A DNA stretch of 64,000 nt from Linanthus parryae (taxonomy: Eukaryota > Streptophyta > Magnoliopsida > Ericales > Polemoniaceae): the NCBI GenBank assembly GCA_023055425.1, contig JALGPY010000009.1:32035275-32099274 (forward strand), in the 5' to 3' direction. Shown one piece after another: positions 34,620 through 47,160 of this stretch. A program made the position numbers and the translations under genes. Each line of letters opens with the position of its first letter. Position 1 is the stretch's first letter. Under the pieces are notes generated by a model. The model was not told the DNA's origin, searched no databases, and worked only from the letters and a program-made list of their open reading frames with translations.

Positions 34620-35237
34620 TGTAGATAGTACTTTTCAGACAGACAGATCTTGGCCACGTGGCGATCATCCAACACACCTAGCTGTGCTCCACACACACTG
34701 GAACACCACCCGCGCTGATCCACGTGGGGGCTGCGAGACAGGGCCCTCGCATACCACCACACGGGACTTGTAGGGACTTAGTGGTTTGGAGGCTAGAGTA
34801 AGTCCTGTCGCGCGCGAGCGACAACCAAGCCCGCACGCGACCTTTAGTAACTGCTTTGAGAGATTTATGGCACGAGCTCCATAAACTCGGTCAACTTCAC
34901 AACTGTTCTGGTATACGCGGATGAAGTGCATAACGGTCCCTATATATGTGGACGAACGTGCCGTTGTGGTTAAGGTAATTAAGCCACCATTAATGGGCGC
35001 ATTAACCCACTACAACGGTCATATTCCCCACTATATAGAGGATCATTAACCCTTCCTTACATAAGACGAATAACCTAAACTACGCGGAAGCTCTGCCAAA
35101 ATTATGTCTCTCTCTCTCTCTTATACAGTTGCCATTGCCTTACTCTCTCCCTATACACACTCTACTCTTTCTGTGTTCTTTCTATCCCCTTCTCTTGGTG
35201 TATATTGAATCTTCATCAAAGGATTCTCTCGTACACA
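34620..35237 (+). repeat. 5' LTR of G2
   Basis: TGTAGATAGTAC...TCGTACACA. It contains two CACGTG G-box cores (about 34656 and 34721), a run of TC near 35107 and TATATA-like sequence (ccctatatatgtgg, 34937). The following TTTGGTGAACTTGACGTG is the expected primer-site position, but I do not recognise the tRNA. Confidence 0.92.
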
Positions 35238-35276
35238 TTTGGTGAACTTGACGTGAACTTACCATTGCAAGCAACC

Positions 35277-36396
35277 ATGTCTGACGAGGACGACGTCAGC
35301 AACAGATCTCCCTCCACTGAGACAACCTCGGGAGAGGAGACCCGTCACAATGCTGCGGCCGCCGGTGGAACTCCAACTTTGGAGACTTTGAACGCCACTA
35401 TCCAGAATCAGGCCAAGGATCTCCAGGCTCAATCCGCACATATGGATCGAATAATGGCTATTTTGGGAATCCTTGCCCCGGATCCGACATCGGGTGTTGC
35501 TGTCTCTCAGGGAGGAGGAACCCCTACTACCCTGGGGACGGAGGTAGTACCTACGCCATCTAACCCTAATTCGCAAACCCCACCAGCAATGGTGCAACTA
35601 CACTCTGTCCAGGGACAAACGGTCCAAATATCGTCCCTTACCTCACATATTCCCCAACCACCAACCGTTGCCTCCAATATCTCTTCACAGTATCCCTTGC
35701 CTCCTCCCCCGGCACCGCTAAACAACGTGGCTTACACCCCTAGCCCAACCGCGGCATATGTGTCTCCGCCAGCTGCAACCCTTCCTCCTGCTACGGGAAG
35801 GAGTGCACCCGAGTGTATGACGTTGTTGCAGCGGCGCATAGAGACCTTCCTGGCCAATCATCCTTTTGCAGACACTATCGTTCCGAAGGTCGACAATGCC
35901 CCACCTATCCCCCGCGAGATCTATCTAGTGCCTAATCCCGCAGGGTATAAGGCCCCTAAGTGGGAAAGTTCGAAGATGTTAATGGGAATGCTCACGAGCA
36001 TGTCATGCGTTTTATTGACGTAATGGGGCCATATGGGGCCGACCCCAAGTTGCTGATGCGCGAGTTCCCAAAATCTTTGGGAAATGTGGCCTACGAATGG
36101 TACAGAACACTGGAGGCTGGATCTGTCAAAACTTTGGATGACACGGTGCAGAGGTTCTACACAAAATTCTTCCAGATGGAGGAGAAGGTTACGACGATAC
36201 ATCTCTCTCGTATGTATCAGAAGCAAGATGAGGATGGTGTCACCTTCATCAAGAAGTTCAGAGCCAAATCATTGGAGTGTAGATATGAAGTGCTCGAGGG
36301 CAGGCTCGTGGAGATATGCATGCAAGGCACGAGATGAGTACAAAGGTATGCTAATCAACCTGCAAACTCCTACCTTTTCGAAGTTGATTGAATGCG
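35277..36396 (+). pseudogene. G2 gag, N-terminal part
   Basis: The frame starts at ATG 35277 (MSDEDDVSNRSPSTETTSGE) and runs through a Ser/Thr/Pro-rich head with PREIYLVPNPAGYKAPKW to about 35965. A shift then moves it to the frame with VMRFIDVMGPYGADPKLLMR, AYEWYRTLEAGSVKTLDD and FIKKFRAKSLECRYEV, the Retrotrans_gag core. A further shift near 36320 leads to KGMLINLQTPTFSKLIE, where Copia C2 is inserted (target cgaag 36397-36401). The remainder of gag is at 44828. Confidence 0.88.
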
Positions 36397-36401
36397 CGAA
36401 G

Positions 36402-37809
36402 TGTTGGAATAGATTCCCTAGAGGCAATCGTAAATTAGTATGAACATTGTTTTGGCTAGAATATTCATTTATTATATATTGTTACATTTAATATAATGAA
36501 GTCCTTAGATAAAACGTGTTGTTTATCTTAAATATCCCGTCCACTATATTTATTAATAAGACAATCAAATATAGACTAGTATGTGGGTAGATTGATATGG
36601 AGATATCAAGTCTAACACATGGGTATGCATTAGGAGTAATGGCATACTGTATTGACCCACAACGAAAAGGATACATTAGATTATGTCAAGTCACAATCGC
36701 TTTTCGTAGTACTAATATAATTGCAATCCTTAGACTTGAAGTCACCAGATACTCTAGTTGTGGAATATTGCGCTTTGACGTTATCAAACATTACATAGTA
36801 ACTCGGTAATCATAAAGATGGCTATCGGGCGTGATAGGAAGCAAGCTTAGAGATCGTAGTGATGTAGATAGGATTTGTCCCTCCTACATAATGGGGGTAA
36901 ATATCCACGGCCACTCGAGGGATGATGCTTATTGAATGTCTGGCCAAACTCAGATAAATCAATATGGAGATATTGATGTTATCTGTAAGCATAAGAATAT
37001 TCCCAGGATCGAGGAACTACAGATTGGATATACGAGTGTGACTATGTATGTCTCGTGTCCAATCCGGATATGGAGACGAAGGGATAGTGCTATATGAGAT
37101 ATTGGGCACAAGAGGTTTGTCGGTATCACTGACTATTTCTATTGGTTGGGTGGCATGGATGTGTTGCTAGACACCGCTCCATGTTAGTAAGAGTTACTAC
37201 CAACTATATAGAAACCTATGGGGTCACACGTCAAATAGAGTAGAGCTAGATTTGGGATTAATTAATGGAAGGATCATTGTGCAACACCTTGCAAACTAAG
37301 TAGGAATAATTTGCAAGGAAGGGAATAGTTCTAGTTCATCTAGAATTAGGAAACTCTTTTATGGAAACAATAAGGAGTTGTTGGAGTATATAAAGAGGCT
37401 TTAGCTTCCTTCCCACACTAATTGTTATTAGACATAACAAAGAGAGTGGGAGAGAGCAAAAGAGAGAGCAAGACAAAGCTAGGGCCGAAACCCTAGCCCA
37501 TCCGCCCCTTCGCGTCGGCTCCAAGAGGAGGCCGAATCCTCCTCTTGCCTTGGTTGCTTTGATCTTCTTCCCTCTTCCTCCGGGTTCAAGCTAGCACTTG
37601 TTTGAAGGAAGAATTTAGATCTCACCTCTCGACGTGGATCAACTGTAGAGACGAGGACATCATTCTTCGTGTGATCTCACAAATCAAAAGGTACACAATA
37701 CTATGTCTCTTATCATGTTATGATGTCTCCTCCTGACGATCCGTGGTGGGCATTGAAGTAGGAATTAAATTTTGTTATCCCGCTGCGTTACCTACTTCAA
37801 AACCCAACA
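36402..37809 (+). repeat. 5' LTR of C2
   Basis: TGTTGGAATAGATTCCC...CTTCAAAACCCAACA, closely matching 43403-44822. The 3' LTR has a dozen extra bases (attgattaatta near 44268) absent here. Confidence 0.95.
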
Positions 37810-37810
37810 G

Positions 37811-37822
37811 TGGTATCAGAGA
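37811..37822 (+). other. Primer binding site of C2
   Basis: TGGTATCAGAGA, complementary to initiator methionine tRNA except for its last base, one base after the LTR. Confidence 0.88.
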
Positions 37823-39452
37823 AACAGGTCGTAGAGCATAACATGATGTATGTGTTACGATTTCAGTTTACACACCGTTTTATTGTTTATCACGCGAAAT
37901 TTGAAAATAATTGGCATAGTAGATGCAAAATTGAATTTGATTCAATAGAACAAGATCCAATTTAACATTGGATGTTAGAATTGGTGAGTTTAATCACATA
38001 AGATGTGTACAAATTGGGTTCTTGATAAATTAGGGTTCATGGGCACATGATTGAAAAGGGGTTTTCAATTATGGAAACAAATTTATGGAATTAAATCCAT
38101 AAGGAAACAACCTTGCTTGGGCAACAAGGAAGAGGGAAGGAAGACTAGGGCCGAAACCCTAGCCGTCTGCCCCATCCCTTGCGCGCCAAGCAAAGGCCGC
38201 GGGCCAATGGGGCGGCCGGCCTTGGGCCGGGCCTTGTGGCGGCGGCGGTCCTAGGGGTTCGGGACCCTTGTTGGCTTGAACCCCTTGGACCGTTGTAACC
38301 CTAATTACCCAATTTCATTAAAATTGAACAAGCGCGTTAAAAAATTATGTTTTACTGTATTATGTGCTTAACTGCATGGTGGATGGATATGGCCTAGGAT
38401 TGTGGATGTTTAATTGCTTTGTGGTTTGGTTTACGGCCTGCGAGCTGATCAAGTTAATGTAATAATTAATTAGGTTTTACGGCATGCGAGTCGTCTTTTT
38501 CTCCTCGACATGCGAGGCTTTTGTTATTTATTTATTCTAGATGTTAGGCTAGAATTAGAAGTATTTAGATGATAGCCAAGAACATGGAGAAGAAGACCGG
38601 AGAACCAAAGGAGCCAAGAGACAAAGAAGACATCCCTAGGCGCGCAGCTATGGTGGAGCACATGGAGATGAGCTCGGCACTTTAGGGCAATTGGATATTA
38701 TCATTGGCTTGATAATATCATTAGTCTAGGGGCCATATCCATGCCACAGTTTTATGTTTGTGGATGTTTATTATTCATGCCTTGTTATTTAATTTTGTTT
38801 ATGGCGATACTAGCGAAAACAATAACAAGATAATAATAAAAAAGGTTGGTATTTTATTGTGGATAGCCCAATACAAATAAGTAGACCATGTTGATAAGAT
38901 CAACCAAACAAATTAAAAGAAAAAATCCCTCAATTAAATATTGCGTTTTGCCTTCTCTTGCCAAAACACCCTTCATGATCAAGGTTTATTAAAATTCAGG
39001 CTTGCCAAAGCAAGACGATTTTAATTTACCATGGTGTGTTGCGGACGACACAAGCTAGTAAAGTGTGTATGTTGAAGCAAGAGGTTGGACGCACCTAGGC
39101 AAGAATCAATTGGATTGATGAGCCTAGAGGCATGACAATTAGGTGTTATCCATGGCATAAATAATAAAAGAGTTATTCGCCTAATTGGACCAAGAGTTGC
39201 ATGGGATGCAATTAGAATGGTTCCTACCTAAATAACCTATTCTTGGGTGACTTGCCAAAGCAAGATCAAGAAGAAGTGAAAAAGGGATCTTGGACCCACT
39301 AGAAAATATGATGATATTTTCCGCATTAATGGTGAGGGCTATTAATCCGAGAAAAATAGTGGGAGCTGTATTTGATGATCTAGCCATTGTTGAATATAGT
39401 TAAATTGTTCAAAATACTAAAATTGCACATTTATCGTTTTGTAGAATTCCAA
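37823..39452 (+). other. 5' leader of C2
   Basis: A non-coding leader of about 1.6 kb. It includes three related copies of the leader motif (ttacggcctgcgagc 38431, ttttacggcatgcgag 38475, gacatgcgaggc 38507). Minor ORFs here have no features. Confidence 0.6.
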
Positions 39453-40502
39453 ATGGCAAACAACAACTCATCGACTTCATCCCTACGATATGTCCTTGAG
39501 AAAGATAAACTGTATGGAACAAATTTCCTTGGCTGGTACAGAAACTTAAGGATTGTCCTTAAGCAAGAAAAGAAGTTGTACGTCTTGGCCACTCAAATTC
39601 CAGCACCACCACAAGACGAGTCTCTTTTAGCGGAAGTGAGGGCACGTCAGAAACATATTTATGATTCTAATGACGTGACTTGCCTCATGCTTTGTACCAT
39701 TACTCCTGAGTTTCAGAAGCAGCATGAGAATATGGAAGCCTATGATATGATCATACACTTGAACAAATTGTTTCAGGAACAGGCTAGGCATGAACGCTAT
39801 GAGGTGTCTAAAGCATTATTCAAGAGTAGTCTTGCAGAAGGGAATCCAGTAGGGCCTCATGTACTCCGAATGATCGGGTACATAGAGAACCTTGAGAAAC
39901 TGGGGTTCCCATTGGGCCAAGATTTAGCTACTGATCTTGTCTTGCAATCATTGCCTGACAGTTATACTCAGTTCCTCATGAACTATAATATGAACGAGAT
40001 CAGTAAGACTCTGCCTGACTTATTGAACATGCTAAAGACAGCGGAACAGAGGGTCAACAAAGGCAAGGGCAAGGCCATAATGATGGTGCATAAGAAGAAG
40101 GGCAAGTCAGTTGCATCTACTTCAAAAGGAAAGCGCAAGAAAGTTGCGAAGTCCAAAGAAGCCTTAAAGCCTAGTGGAGGCGTGGCTAAGGAAGAGTGTC
40201 ACTACTGCAGCCAGCCGGGTCACTGGAGGAGGAATTTCCCTAAATATCTGGAGGATAAGAAGCTTGGAATAGTGATTAAACCACCACCAGGTATTTATGT
40301 TATAGACGTCAATCTTTATATTTCTTCATCTTGGGTATTGGATACCGGATGTGGTTCTCACATCTGTCGTAATGTGCAGGATTTGAAAAGAAGTAGAAGA
40401 TTGAGTAAAGGGGAGATAGATCTGCGCGTCGTGAATGGAGCAAGAGTTGCTGCATTAGCTGTAGGCGTTTATGAGCTATCTTTGCCTTCTGTACTTATTT
40501 AA
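39453..40502 (+). pseudogene. C2 gag and protease start
   Basis: ATG at 39453 begins MANNNSSTSSLRYVLEKDK, matching C1 gag. The Copia gag core follows (LGWYRNLRIVLKQEKKLYV, QKQHENMEAYDMIIHLNKL, YEVSKALFKSSLAEGNPVGP), then a Lys-rich linker and a zinc knuckle CHYCSQPGHWRRNFPKY in which the last Cys of CCHC is Asn. Protease begins at SSSWVLDTGCGSHICRN with its DTG triplet. A TAA at 40500 ends the frame before the pre-integrase part. The 22 upstream residues in frame are probably not translated. Confidence 0.9.
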
Positions 40503-42296
40503 GAATTAGACAATTGCTATTATGTGCCTGCTATGAGCAAAAACATTATTTCCGTTTCTTTTTTGGACGAGAAGGGTTTTTCTATTTCAATAAAGGACAA
40601 GTGTTGCTCCATTTATTTTGATAGTATGCACTATTGTAGTGCGCATTTGTATAATGGATTGTATATCCTTGATCTAAATAGTCCAATCTATATCATAAAT
40701 ACTAAAAGGATTAAAACTAATGATTTAAATCCTACATATCTATGGCACTGTCGTTTAGGCCATATAAATGAGAAACGCATATCTAGACTCAATAAGGATA
40801 GACTTCTAGACTCATTTGATTTGGAATCATATGAGACATGTGAATCTTGTTAATTAGGAAAAATGACAAAGTCCCCTTTCAATAAGAAAGGTGAAAGGAC
40901 TAGTGATTTATTGGCACTCATACATACTGATGTATGTGGACCATTCCCCACGCCTGCCAGAGGTGGTTACACCTACTTCATCACATTCAATGATGATTTC
41001 AGTAGATATGGATTTATATACCTTACGAAGGCCAAATCCGAATCCTTTGAATTGTTCAAAGAATTCAAGAATGAAGTAGAGAAGCAACTTGGCAAAAGTA
41101 TTAAGGCTCTACGATCGGATCGTGGAGGAGAATACTTAAGCCAAGAGTTTGATGAGTATCTTAGAGAGTGTGGGATAGTATCCCATCTCACTCCACCCGG
41201 AACGCCACAATGGAATGGCGTGTCCGAGAGGAGAAATCTCACTCTATTAGATATGGTGCGATCTATGATATCTCAAACAGATCTTTCGATATCCTTTTGG
41301 GGACATGCTCTAATGACAACAACTTTTACCATTAACCACGTTCCATCCAAGTCAGTCATGAAGACACCAAATGAGATATGGACTGGGAAGCGTCCCATAG
41401 TGTCGTTTATAAGGATTTGGGGCAGCGATGTCTATGTAGAACGTTTACAAACAGACAAGCTCAGGCCCAAAGCGGATAAGTGTAAATTTCTGGGATATCC
41501 TAAGGAAACTAAAGGATATTATTTCTACAATCCCATCGAGAACAAAGTGTTTGTTGCTCGGACCGGCATATTTCTAGAAAGAGAGTTTGTCTCTAAAGAA
41601 TCTAGTGGGAGGGCTGTAGAACTTGAAGAAGTTCAAGAACAACAAATCACTGAACCGATGATGGAACATGAACAGGAACCACAAATAGTTGTGGAAGAAC
41701 CCGTTCAGGTGACACAGGAACTTCGTAGATCAGGAAGAGTGCGTCATGAGCCAGAGAGGTATGGAATTATCGTGACTAAGCCCAATGACGTACCACTCAC
41801 AGATGATGAGCCTGCGACCTACGGAGAGGCCATAAAAGGCCCAGACTCTAAGAAGTGGCTAGAAGCCATGAGAACCGAAATGGATTCCATGTACACCAAC
41901 AAAGTATGGACTTTGGTGGAACCACCCGAAGGGGCTCGGCCCATAGGGTGCAAGTGGGTCTTCAAGAAGAAGACCGACATGGATGGCAAGGTAGTTTCCT
42001 ATAAGGGGCGATTGGTAGCCAAAGGGTATAGACAGATTCATGGTATTGACTATGATGAAACCTTTTCACCAGTCGCCATGACTAAATCCATTCGAATCCT
42101 ACTTGCTGTTGCAGCATACTACGACTATGAGATTTGGCAAATTGATGTCAAAACAGAATTCCTTTATGGGAACCTCCTCGAGGATGTGTACATGAAACAA
42201 CCGGAGGGCTTTGAGGATCCACAGAATACCAATAAAGTCTTTAAGCAGCAAAGATCCATTTATGGATTGAAGCAAGCTTCTAGGAGTTGGAATTGA
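40503..42296 (+). pseudogene. C2 pre-integrase, integrase and reverse transcriptase start
   Basis: After the TAA the sequence reads on: NIISVSFLDEKGFSISI, LWHCRLGHINEKRISRLN (zinc domain HHCC, with CESC then a TAA at 40851-40853), then the open 40863-42296. It shows the integrase core with HTDVCGPFPTPARGG (Asp), SDRGGEYLSQEFD (Asp) and TPQWNGVSERRN (Glu). The linker SGRVRHEPERYG follows. Reverse transcriptase begins with PIGCKWVFKKKTDMDG, YDETFSPVAM, DVKTEFLYGNLLEDVYMKQP (Ala to Glu in the usual KTAFL) and KQASRSWN, where TGA ends the frame. Confidence 0.92.
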
Positions 42297-42580
42297 CGTT
42301 TTGATGACGCAATCAAAGAGTTTGGATTCATCAAGAACGAAGATGAGCCTTGTGTTTACAAGAATGTTAGTGGGAGCTCTGTAGTATTTATGGTCTTGTA
42401 TGTGGATGACGTACTAATCATTGGCAATGATATTCCAACTTTGCAATCTGTTAAAGATTGGCTAGGAAAGTGCTTTGCAATGAAGGACTTGGGAGACGCA
42501 GCCTATATACTTGGTATAAAGATCTATGGGGATAGATCTAGAAGGTTGCTGGCCTGAGTCAAAGTACATATATAGACAAG
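42297..42580 (+). pseudogene. C2 reverse transcriptase catalytic part
   Basis: In the same frame after the TGA: RFDDAIKEFGFIKNEDEPC, then VLYVDDVLIIGND, the YVDD catalytic block, and MKDLGDAAYILGIKIYGDRS. Stops follow in RLLA-stop and near 42575. Catalytic Asp residues are preserved but separated from the N-terminal half. Confidence 0.88.
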
Positions 42581-43388
42581 GTGTTGATAAGGTTCAACAT
42601 GCAAGATTCCAAGAAGGGATTCTTGCCCATGTCGCATGGAGTCACTCTTTCTAAGAATGACTGTCCCTCCAATGAGATTGAGAAGGACCGCATGAGTAGG
42701 ATACCCTATTCTTCGGCCATAGGATCCATCATGTACGCCATGTTATGTACTAGACCAGACGTATCATACGCGTTGAGTATGGTGAGCAGATACCAGTCCA
42801 ATTCGGGTGAGAGTCACTGGATTTCTGTCAAGAACATCCTAAATTACTTGAGAAGAACTAAGGATGTGTTCTTGATATTTGGAGTTAAGGAAGAGCTAAG
42901 TGTAAAGGGTTACACTGATGCGAGCTTTCAAACCGACAAAGATGACTACAGATCGCAGTCTGGATACGTGTTTTGCCTGAATGGAGGAGCTATGAGCTGG
43001 AAGAGTTCCAAGCAAGGGACAGTTGCTGATTCTAAAAACAGAAGCTGAGTACATTGCTGCTGTGGAAGCAGCAAAAGAGGCAGTTTGGATAAAGAAGTTT
43101 ATCACTGAGCTCAGTGTGGTCCCTAGAATCTTGGATCCCATAGAGTTGTACTGTGACAACTCTAGGGGAATCGCACAGGCCAAGGAACCAAGATCACACC
43201 AGAAATCAAAGCATGTACTTAGGAGATTGCATCTTATTCGTGATATGATCGATCGAGGAGATGTGAAGATGTGCAAGATTCCAACGGATGACAATGTTTC
43301 AGATCCGCTCACAAAACCTCTTGCGCAGCGAAAGCATGAAGGGCACGCCAGATCTATAGGCATACGAGATGCAACAGACTGGTTCTAG
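42581..43388 (+). pseudogene. C2 RNase H and end of pol
   Basis: The frame 42581-43048 holds MQDSKKGFLPMSHG, RIPYSSAIGSIMYAM, and RNase H start KGYTDASFQTD and AMSWKSSKQGTVADS. A one-base insertion near 43035 shifts to the frame ending at 43388 with TEAEYIAAVEAAKEAVW, LYCDNSRGIAQAKEP and CKIPTDDNVSDPLTKPL. All active-site blocks are present, but the frame is split. Confidence 0.9.
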
Positions 43389-43402
43389 TGCAAGTGGGAG
43401 AC
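43389..43402 (+). other. Polypurine tract of C2
   Basis: GTGCAAGTGGGAGAC (ending at 43402) directly precedes the 3' LTR; the same tract is used by C1. Confidence 0.85.
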
Positions 43403-44822
43403 TGTTGGAATAGAAGCCCTAGAGGCAATCGTAAATTAGTATGAACATTGTTTTGGCTAGAATATTTATTATATATTGTGATATTGAATATAATGAAGTC
43501 CTTAGATAAAATGTGTTGTTTATCTTAAATATCCCTGGTCCACTATATTGATTAATAGGACGTTCAAAAATAGACTAGTATGTGGGTAGATTGATATGGA
43601 GATATCAAGTCTAACACATGGGTATGCATTAGGAGTAATAGCATACTAGATTGACCCACAACAAAAAGGATACATTAGATTATGTCAAGTCACAATCGCT
43701 TTTCGTAGTGCTAATATAATTGCAATCCTTAGACTTGAAGTCACTTGATACTCTAGTTGTGGAATATTGCGCTTTGATGTTATCAAACGTTACACCGTAA
43801 CTGGGTAATCATAAAGATGGCTATCGGGCGTGATAAGAAGAAAGCTTAGAGATCATAGTGATGTAGATAGGATTTGTCCCTCCCACATAATGGGGGTAAA
43901 TATCCACGGCCACTCGAGGGATGGGGCTTATTGAATGTTTGGCCAGACTCAGATAAATCAATATGGAGATATTGATGTTATCTGTAAGCATAAGCATATT
44001 CCCATGATCGAGGAACTATGGATTGGATATACGAGTGTGACTATGTATGTCTCGTGTCCAATCCGGATATGGAGACAAAGGGATAGTGCAATATGAGATA
44101 TTGGGCATAAGAGATTTGTCGGGATCACTGACTATTTCTATTGGTTGGGTGGCATGGATGTGTTGCTAGACACCGCTTCATGTTAGTAAGAGTTACTACC
44201 AACTATATAGAAACCTATGGGGTCACACGTCAAATAGAGTAGAGCTAGATTTGGGATTAATTAATATTGATTAATTAATAGAAGGATCATTGTGCAACAC
44301 CTTGAAAACTTAGTAGGACTAATTTGCAAGAAAGGGAATAGTTCTAGTTCATCAAGAATTAGGAAACTCTTTTGTGGAAACAACAAGGAGTTGTTGGAGT
44401 ATATAAAGAGGCTTTAGCTTCCTTCCCACACTAATTGTTATTAGACATAACAAAGATAGTGGGAAAGAGCAAAAGAGAGAGCAAGACAAAGCTAGGGCCG
44501 AAACCCTAGCCCGTCCGCCCCTTCCCGTCCGCTACAAGAGGAGGCCGAATCCTCCTCTTACCTTGGTTGCTTTGATCTTCTTCCCTCTTCCTCCGGGTTC
44601 AATCTAACACTTGTTTGAAGGAAGAATCTAGATCTCACCTCTAGAGGTGGATCAAACGTAGAGACGAGGACATCATTCTTCGTGTGATCTCACAAATCAA
44701 AAGGTACACAATACTATGTCTCTTATCATGTTATGATGTCTCCTCCTGACGATCCGTGGTGGGCATTGAAGTAGGAATTAAATTTTGTTATTCCGCTGCG
44801 TTACCTACTTCAAAACCCAACA
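43403..44822 (+). repeat. 3' LTR of C2
   Basis: This 1420-bp copy of 36402-37809 ends CAAAACCCAACA, followed by the duplicated cgaag. Confidence 0.95.
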
Positions 44823-44827
44823 CGAAG

Positions 44828-45763
44828 AACATAGAGCCTATAGTGGAAAGGCAAAAGAAGAAGCACGTCCCCGAGCGATCCTCAGGGGGACCCACTTTCA
44901 AGATTGCGAGGTTTAGTTATAGGAGAGGACGCGAAGCTGAGGTCAACACAGTTTATCCACACAAGCAGCCTAGGGTTGCCACTTCAGATGCACCGCCTCT
45001 ACCATGTTCATTAGAGGATGTGATCGATTTGTGCAAACAATGGCGTAAAGTTGGAATTCTGCCTCCACTCGAAAGGATACCCTCTAAGGAGATGATGAGG
45101 GATCCGAAGTGGTGCGAGTGCCACGGAAAGTTTATGCATCCTACTGCCGATTGCAAGAAGCTTAAGCATCTTGTGAGTTGGAAAATGAAAGAAGGAGAGT
45201 TGATTGTCAGCGATCACAGGCAGAATGTGCGCAACAACCCGCTGCCGGCCCATGCAGAACAAGAGCCAAAAGGCAAAGAGGTAGCCATGATTGCAATCAT
45301 GGAACTTGAAGAGGTTGCGGAAGATGGTCTGCCCATCATTGACGAAATTCACGACGACTAGGAATACAGCATAGACACGGAGGATGAGCGTGCCGACAGG
45401 ATGAAAGGGTCGCACGGGTTCAGCATGTTCTTTGATGAGATGAACTTTTCGGAGAAATGCCGGAAAGAGATGACAAAAGCGATTCTAAGGGTAGTAGAAG
45501 ACTTCGAGGAAGACATCGTGGTCTCCAATGGAAATGTTGTTAGGGCGTATCTCTCTACGGAAAAGATTATGACTTTCTCCGCAGGTGACAAGAAGAAGGA
45601 TTCGAGTCATCAGAAGCCTCTGTACGTAACAGCGGTGATCAATAACGCCGAATTCAAGAGGTCATTTGTCGATGGAGGAGCAGCCGTCAACGTGGTTTCG
45701 CTCAACACTCTAAAGTTGGCAGGAATCCCAGAGAAGAAGATTGTCAGGCGCCTTTCCCGCTGA
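44828..45763 (+). pseudogene. G2 gag C terminus and protease
   Basis: Gag resumes after C2 with NIEPIVERQKKKHVPERSSG. Next is a Cys/His motif KWCECHGKFMHPTADCKKL, the knuckle form typical of Tat gag, then an acidic linker ending at TAG 45359. In a second open stretch (45401-45763) a protease begins: FKRSFVDGGAAVNVVSLNTL, in which D-G-G replaces the usual D-S/T-G start, as is common in Tat elements. A shift near 45763 leads to the next frame. Confidence 0.85.
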
Positions 45764-46095
45764 TGAGATTTGGGAGTGATTCCAGGATGACAATGGGATG
45801 GATTCGCTTGGGCATCCAGATAGGAAAAATCAAGTGTTCAGTCAAATTATACGTCATTGATGCGAATACTACGTATCACATGATCATAGGGCGAGCTTGG
45901 ATTCATCGCTTTGACGCGGTTCCCTCAACAGCCCATCAAGTAATGAAGGCCATTTGGAATGGCAGAGTGGTGGAAATACCGGCTTCGGTAAACCCTTTTA
46001 ATTTGAATGAAGCACATCTCACTGAAGCATTATGGTTTACCGAAATGGCGGATGAGAAAATGCCGGGGCCATTTAATCCGACTCCTTTGCCTTGA
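45763..46095 (+). pseudogene. G2 protease C-terminal part
   Basis: In a new frame: KLYVIDANTTYHMIIGRAWI then HRFDAVPSTAHQVMK. The YH-IIGR-W-H----VPST-HQ block is highly typical of the protease to reverse transcriptase junction in Tat/Gypsy pol. A stop at 46093 ends it. Confidence 0.85.
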
Positions 46096-47160
46096 TGGGA
46101 GGACATCAAGGATCAATCACCAGCAGGAGTAATGGTGACGAGAGAAGAAACTAAGGAAAAGGTGTCCGCACGCGAAGAGTCATCGCAAGTCGCCTATCAG
46201 AGGAAGAATGTGTAAAATTTGAAAAGGGTTGTAAGGCATGACCATAAGGGTAAGGAGATAGGGAGCTTCTACTCCAACGGAAAGAAATGCTACCGCATAT
46301 GAAGGTGCGCGGGGGTACCCCCATCCGAGCATGGGGATATCCGTGGGAAAATCAGTCAAATTGAACACGCTCCGGAGGCGGGCAAGCCGGAATCAAAGGT
46401 TTTAGAGGATAAACTGAAAGAAGCACCTGAGTGCATGGAAGACAAGCCGATGCCCCTTAAGCAGGAACTGAAAGAAGTGTTCCTGAGCCCAAGCGAAGAA
46501 AAGAAGAGGCCGGTTTTTCTGAGCGCAGACCTCACAAGCGATGAGGAAGCAAGGTTGCTGCAACTGCTGACCGAGTATACGGACGTATTTGTCTGGGAGT
46601 ATGATGAGATGCCCGGTTTGTAAACGAGTGTGACTATGCATAGATTGGATGTCATTACGGGATCTAAACCGGTAAAGCAAAGTGCGAGAAGTTTAGGGCC
46701 AGAAATAAATATGAAGATTAAACAAGAAATTGTCAAGCTATTGACTGCCAGGTTCATTGAGCCGAATCATCATCCCACCTGGTTAGCCAACATTTTGCCT
46801 GTGGTAAAAAAGAATGGGCAACTTCGCATATGCGTGGAATTCAGAGACCTCAACCGCTTCTGCCGTAAGGATCACTTCCCGTTGCCCAATATCGATCTGC
46901 TCATCGATTCTACTGCAAGGCACCGGATGTTCAGCTTCATGGATGGCTTCAGTGGATATAACCAGATCAAAATGGACCCTGAAGATGCACGGATAACCGC
47001 TTTCATCACGCCGGTAGGGGTCTTCAACTATATAGTTATGCCCTTTGGACTTAAAAATGCGGGTGCCACTTATCAGCGAGCAATGATGGCTCTATTTCAT
47101 GACATGATGCACCAGGAAGTGGAGTTCTATGTTGACGATCTGGTTTTCAAGTCCGAATAG
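46096..47160 (+). pseudogene. G2 linker and reverse transcriptase
   Basis: The linker (46096-46620) is broken by stops but includes LSADLTSDEEARLLQLLTEY and FVWEYDEMPGL. Reverse transcriptase then runs in 46630-47160: IEPNHHPTWLANILPVVKK, GQLRICVEFRDLNRFCRKD, FPLPNIDLLIDSTA, FMDGFSGYNQIKMDPEDA, FNYIVMPFGLKNAGATYQRA and catalytic VEFYVDDLVFKS. All catalytic Asp positions appear intact. A TAG at 47158 cuts the frame directly after the active site. Confidence 0.9.

Larger units (their letters stand above)
36402..44822 (+). mobile_element. Ty1/Copia LTR retrotransposon (element C2)
   Basis: LTRs of 1408 bp (36402-37809) and 1420 bp (43403-44822) are flanked by a perfect cgaag duplication (36397-36401 and 44823-44827) within G2 gag. 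Internal order: primer site, leader, gag, protease, integrase, reverse transcriptase, RNase H, polypurine tract. Its proteins are close to those of C1 and fix the reading of that element. A few stops and shifts interrupt the single long frame. As the innermost layer it is the latest insertion of the nest. Confidence 0.95.
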
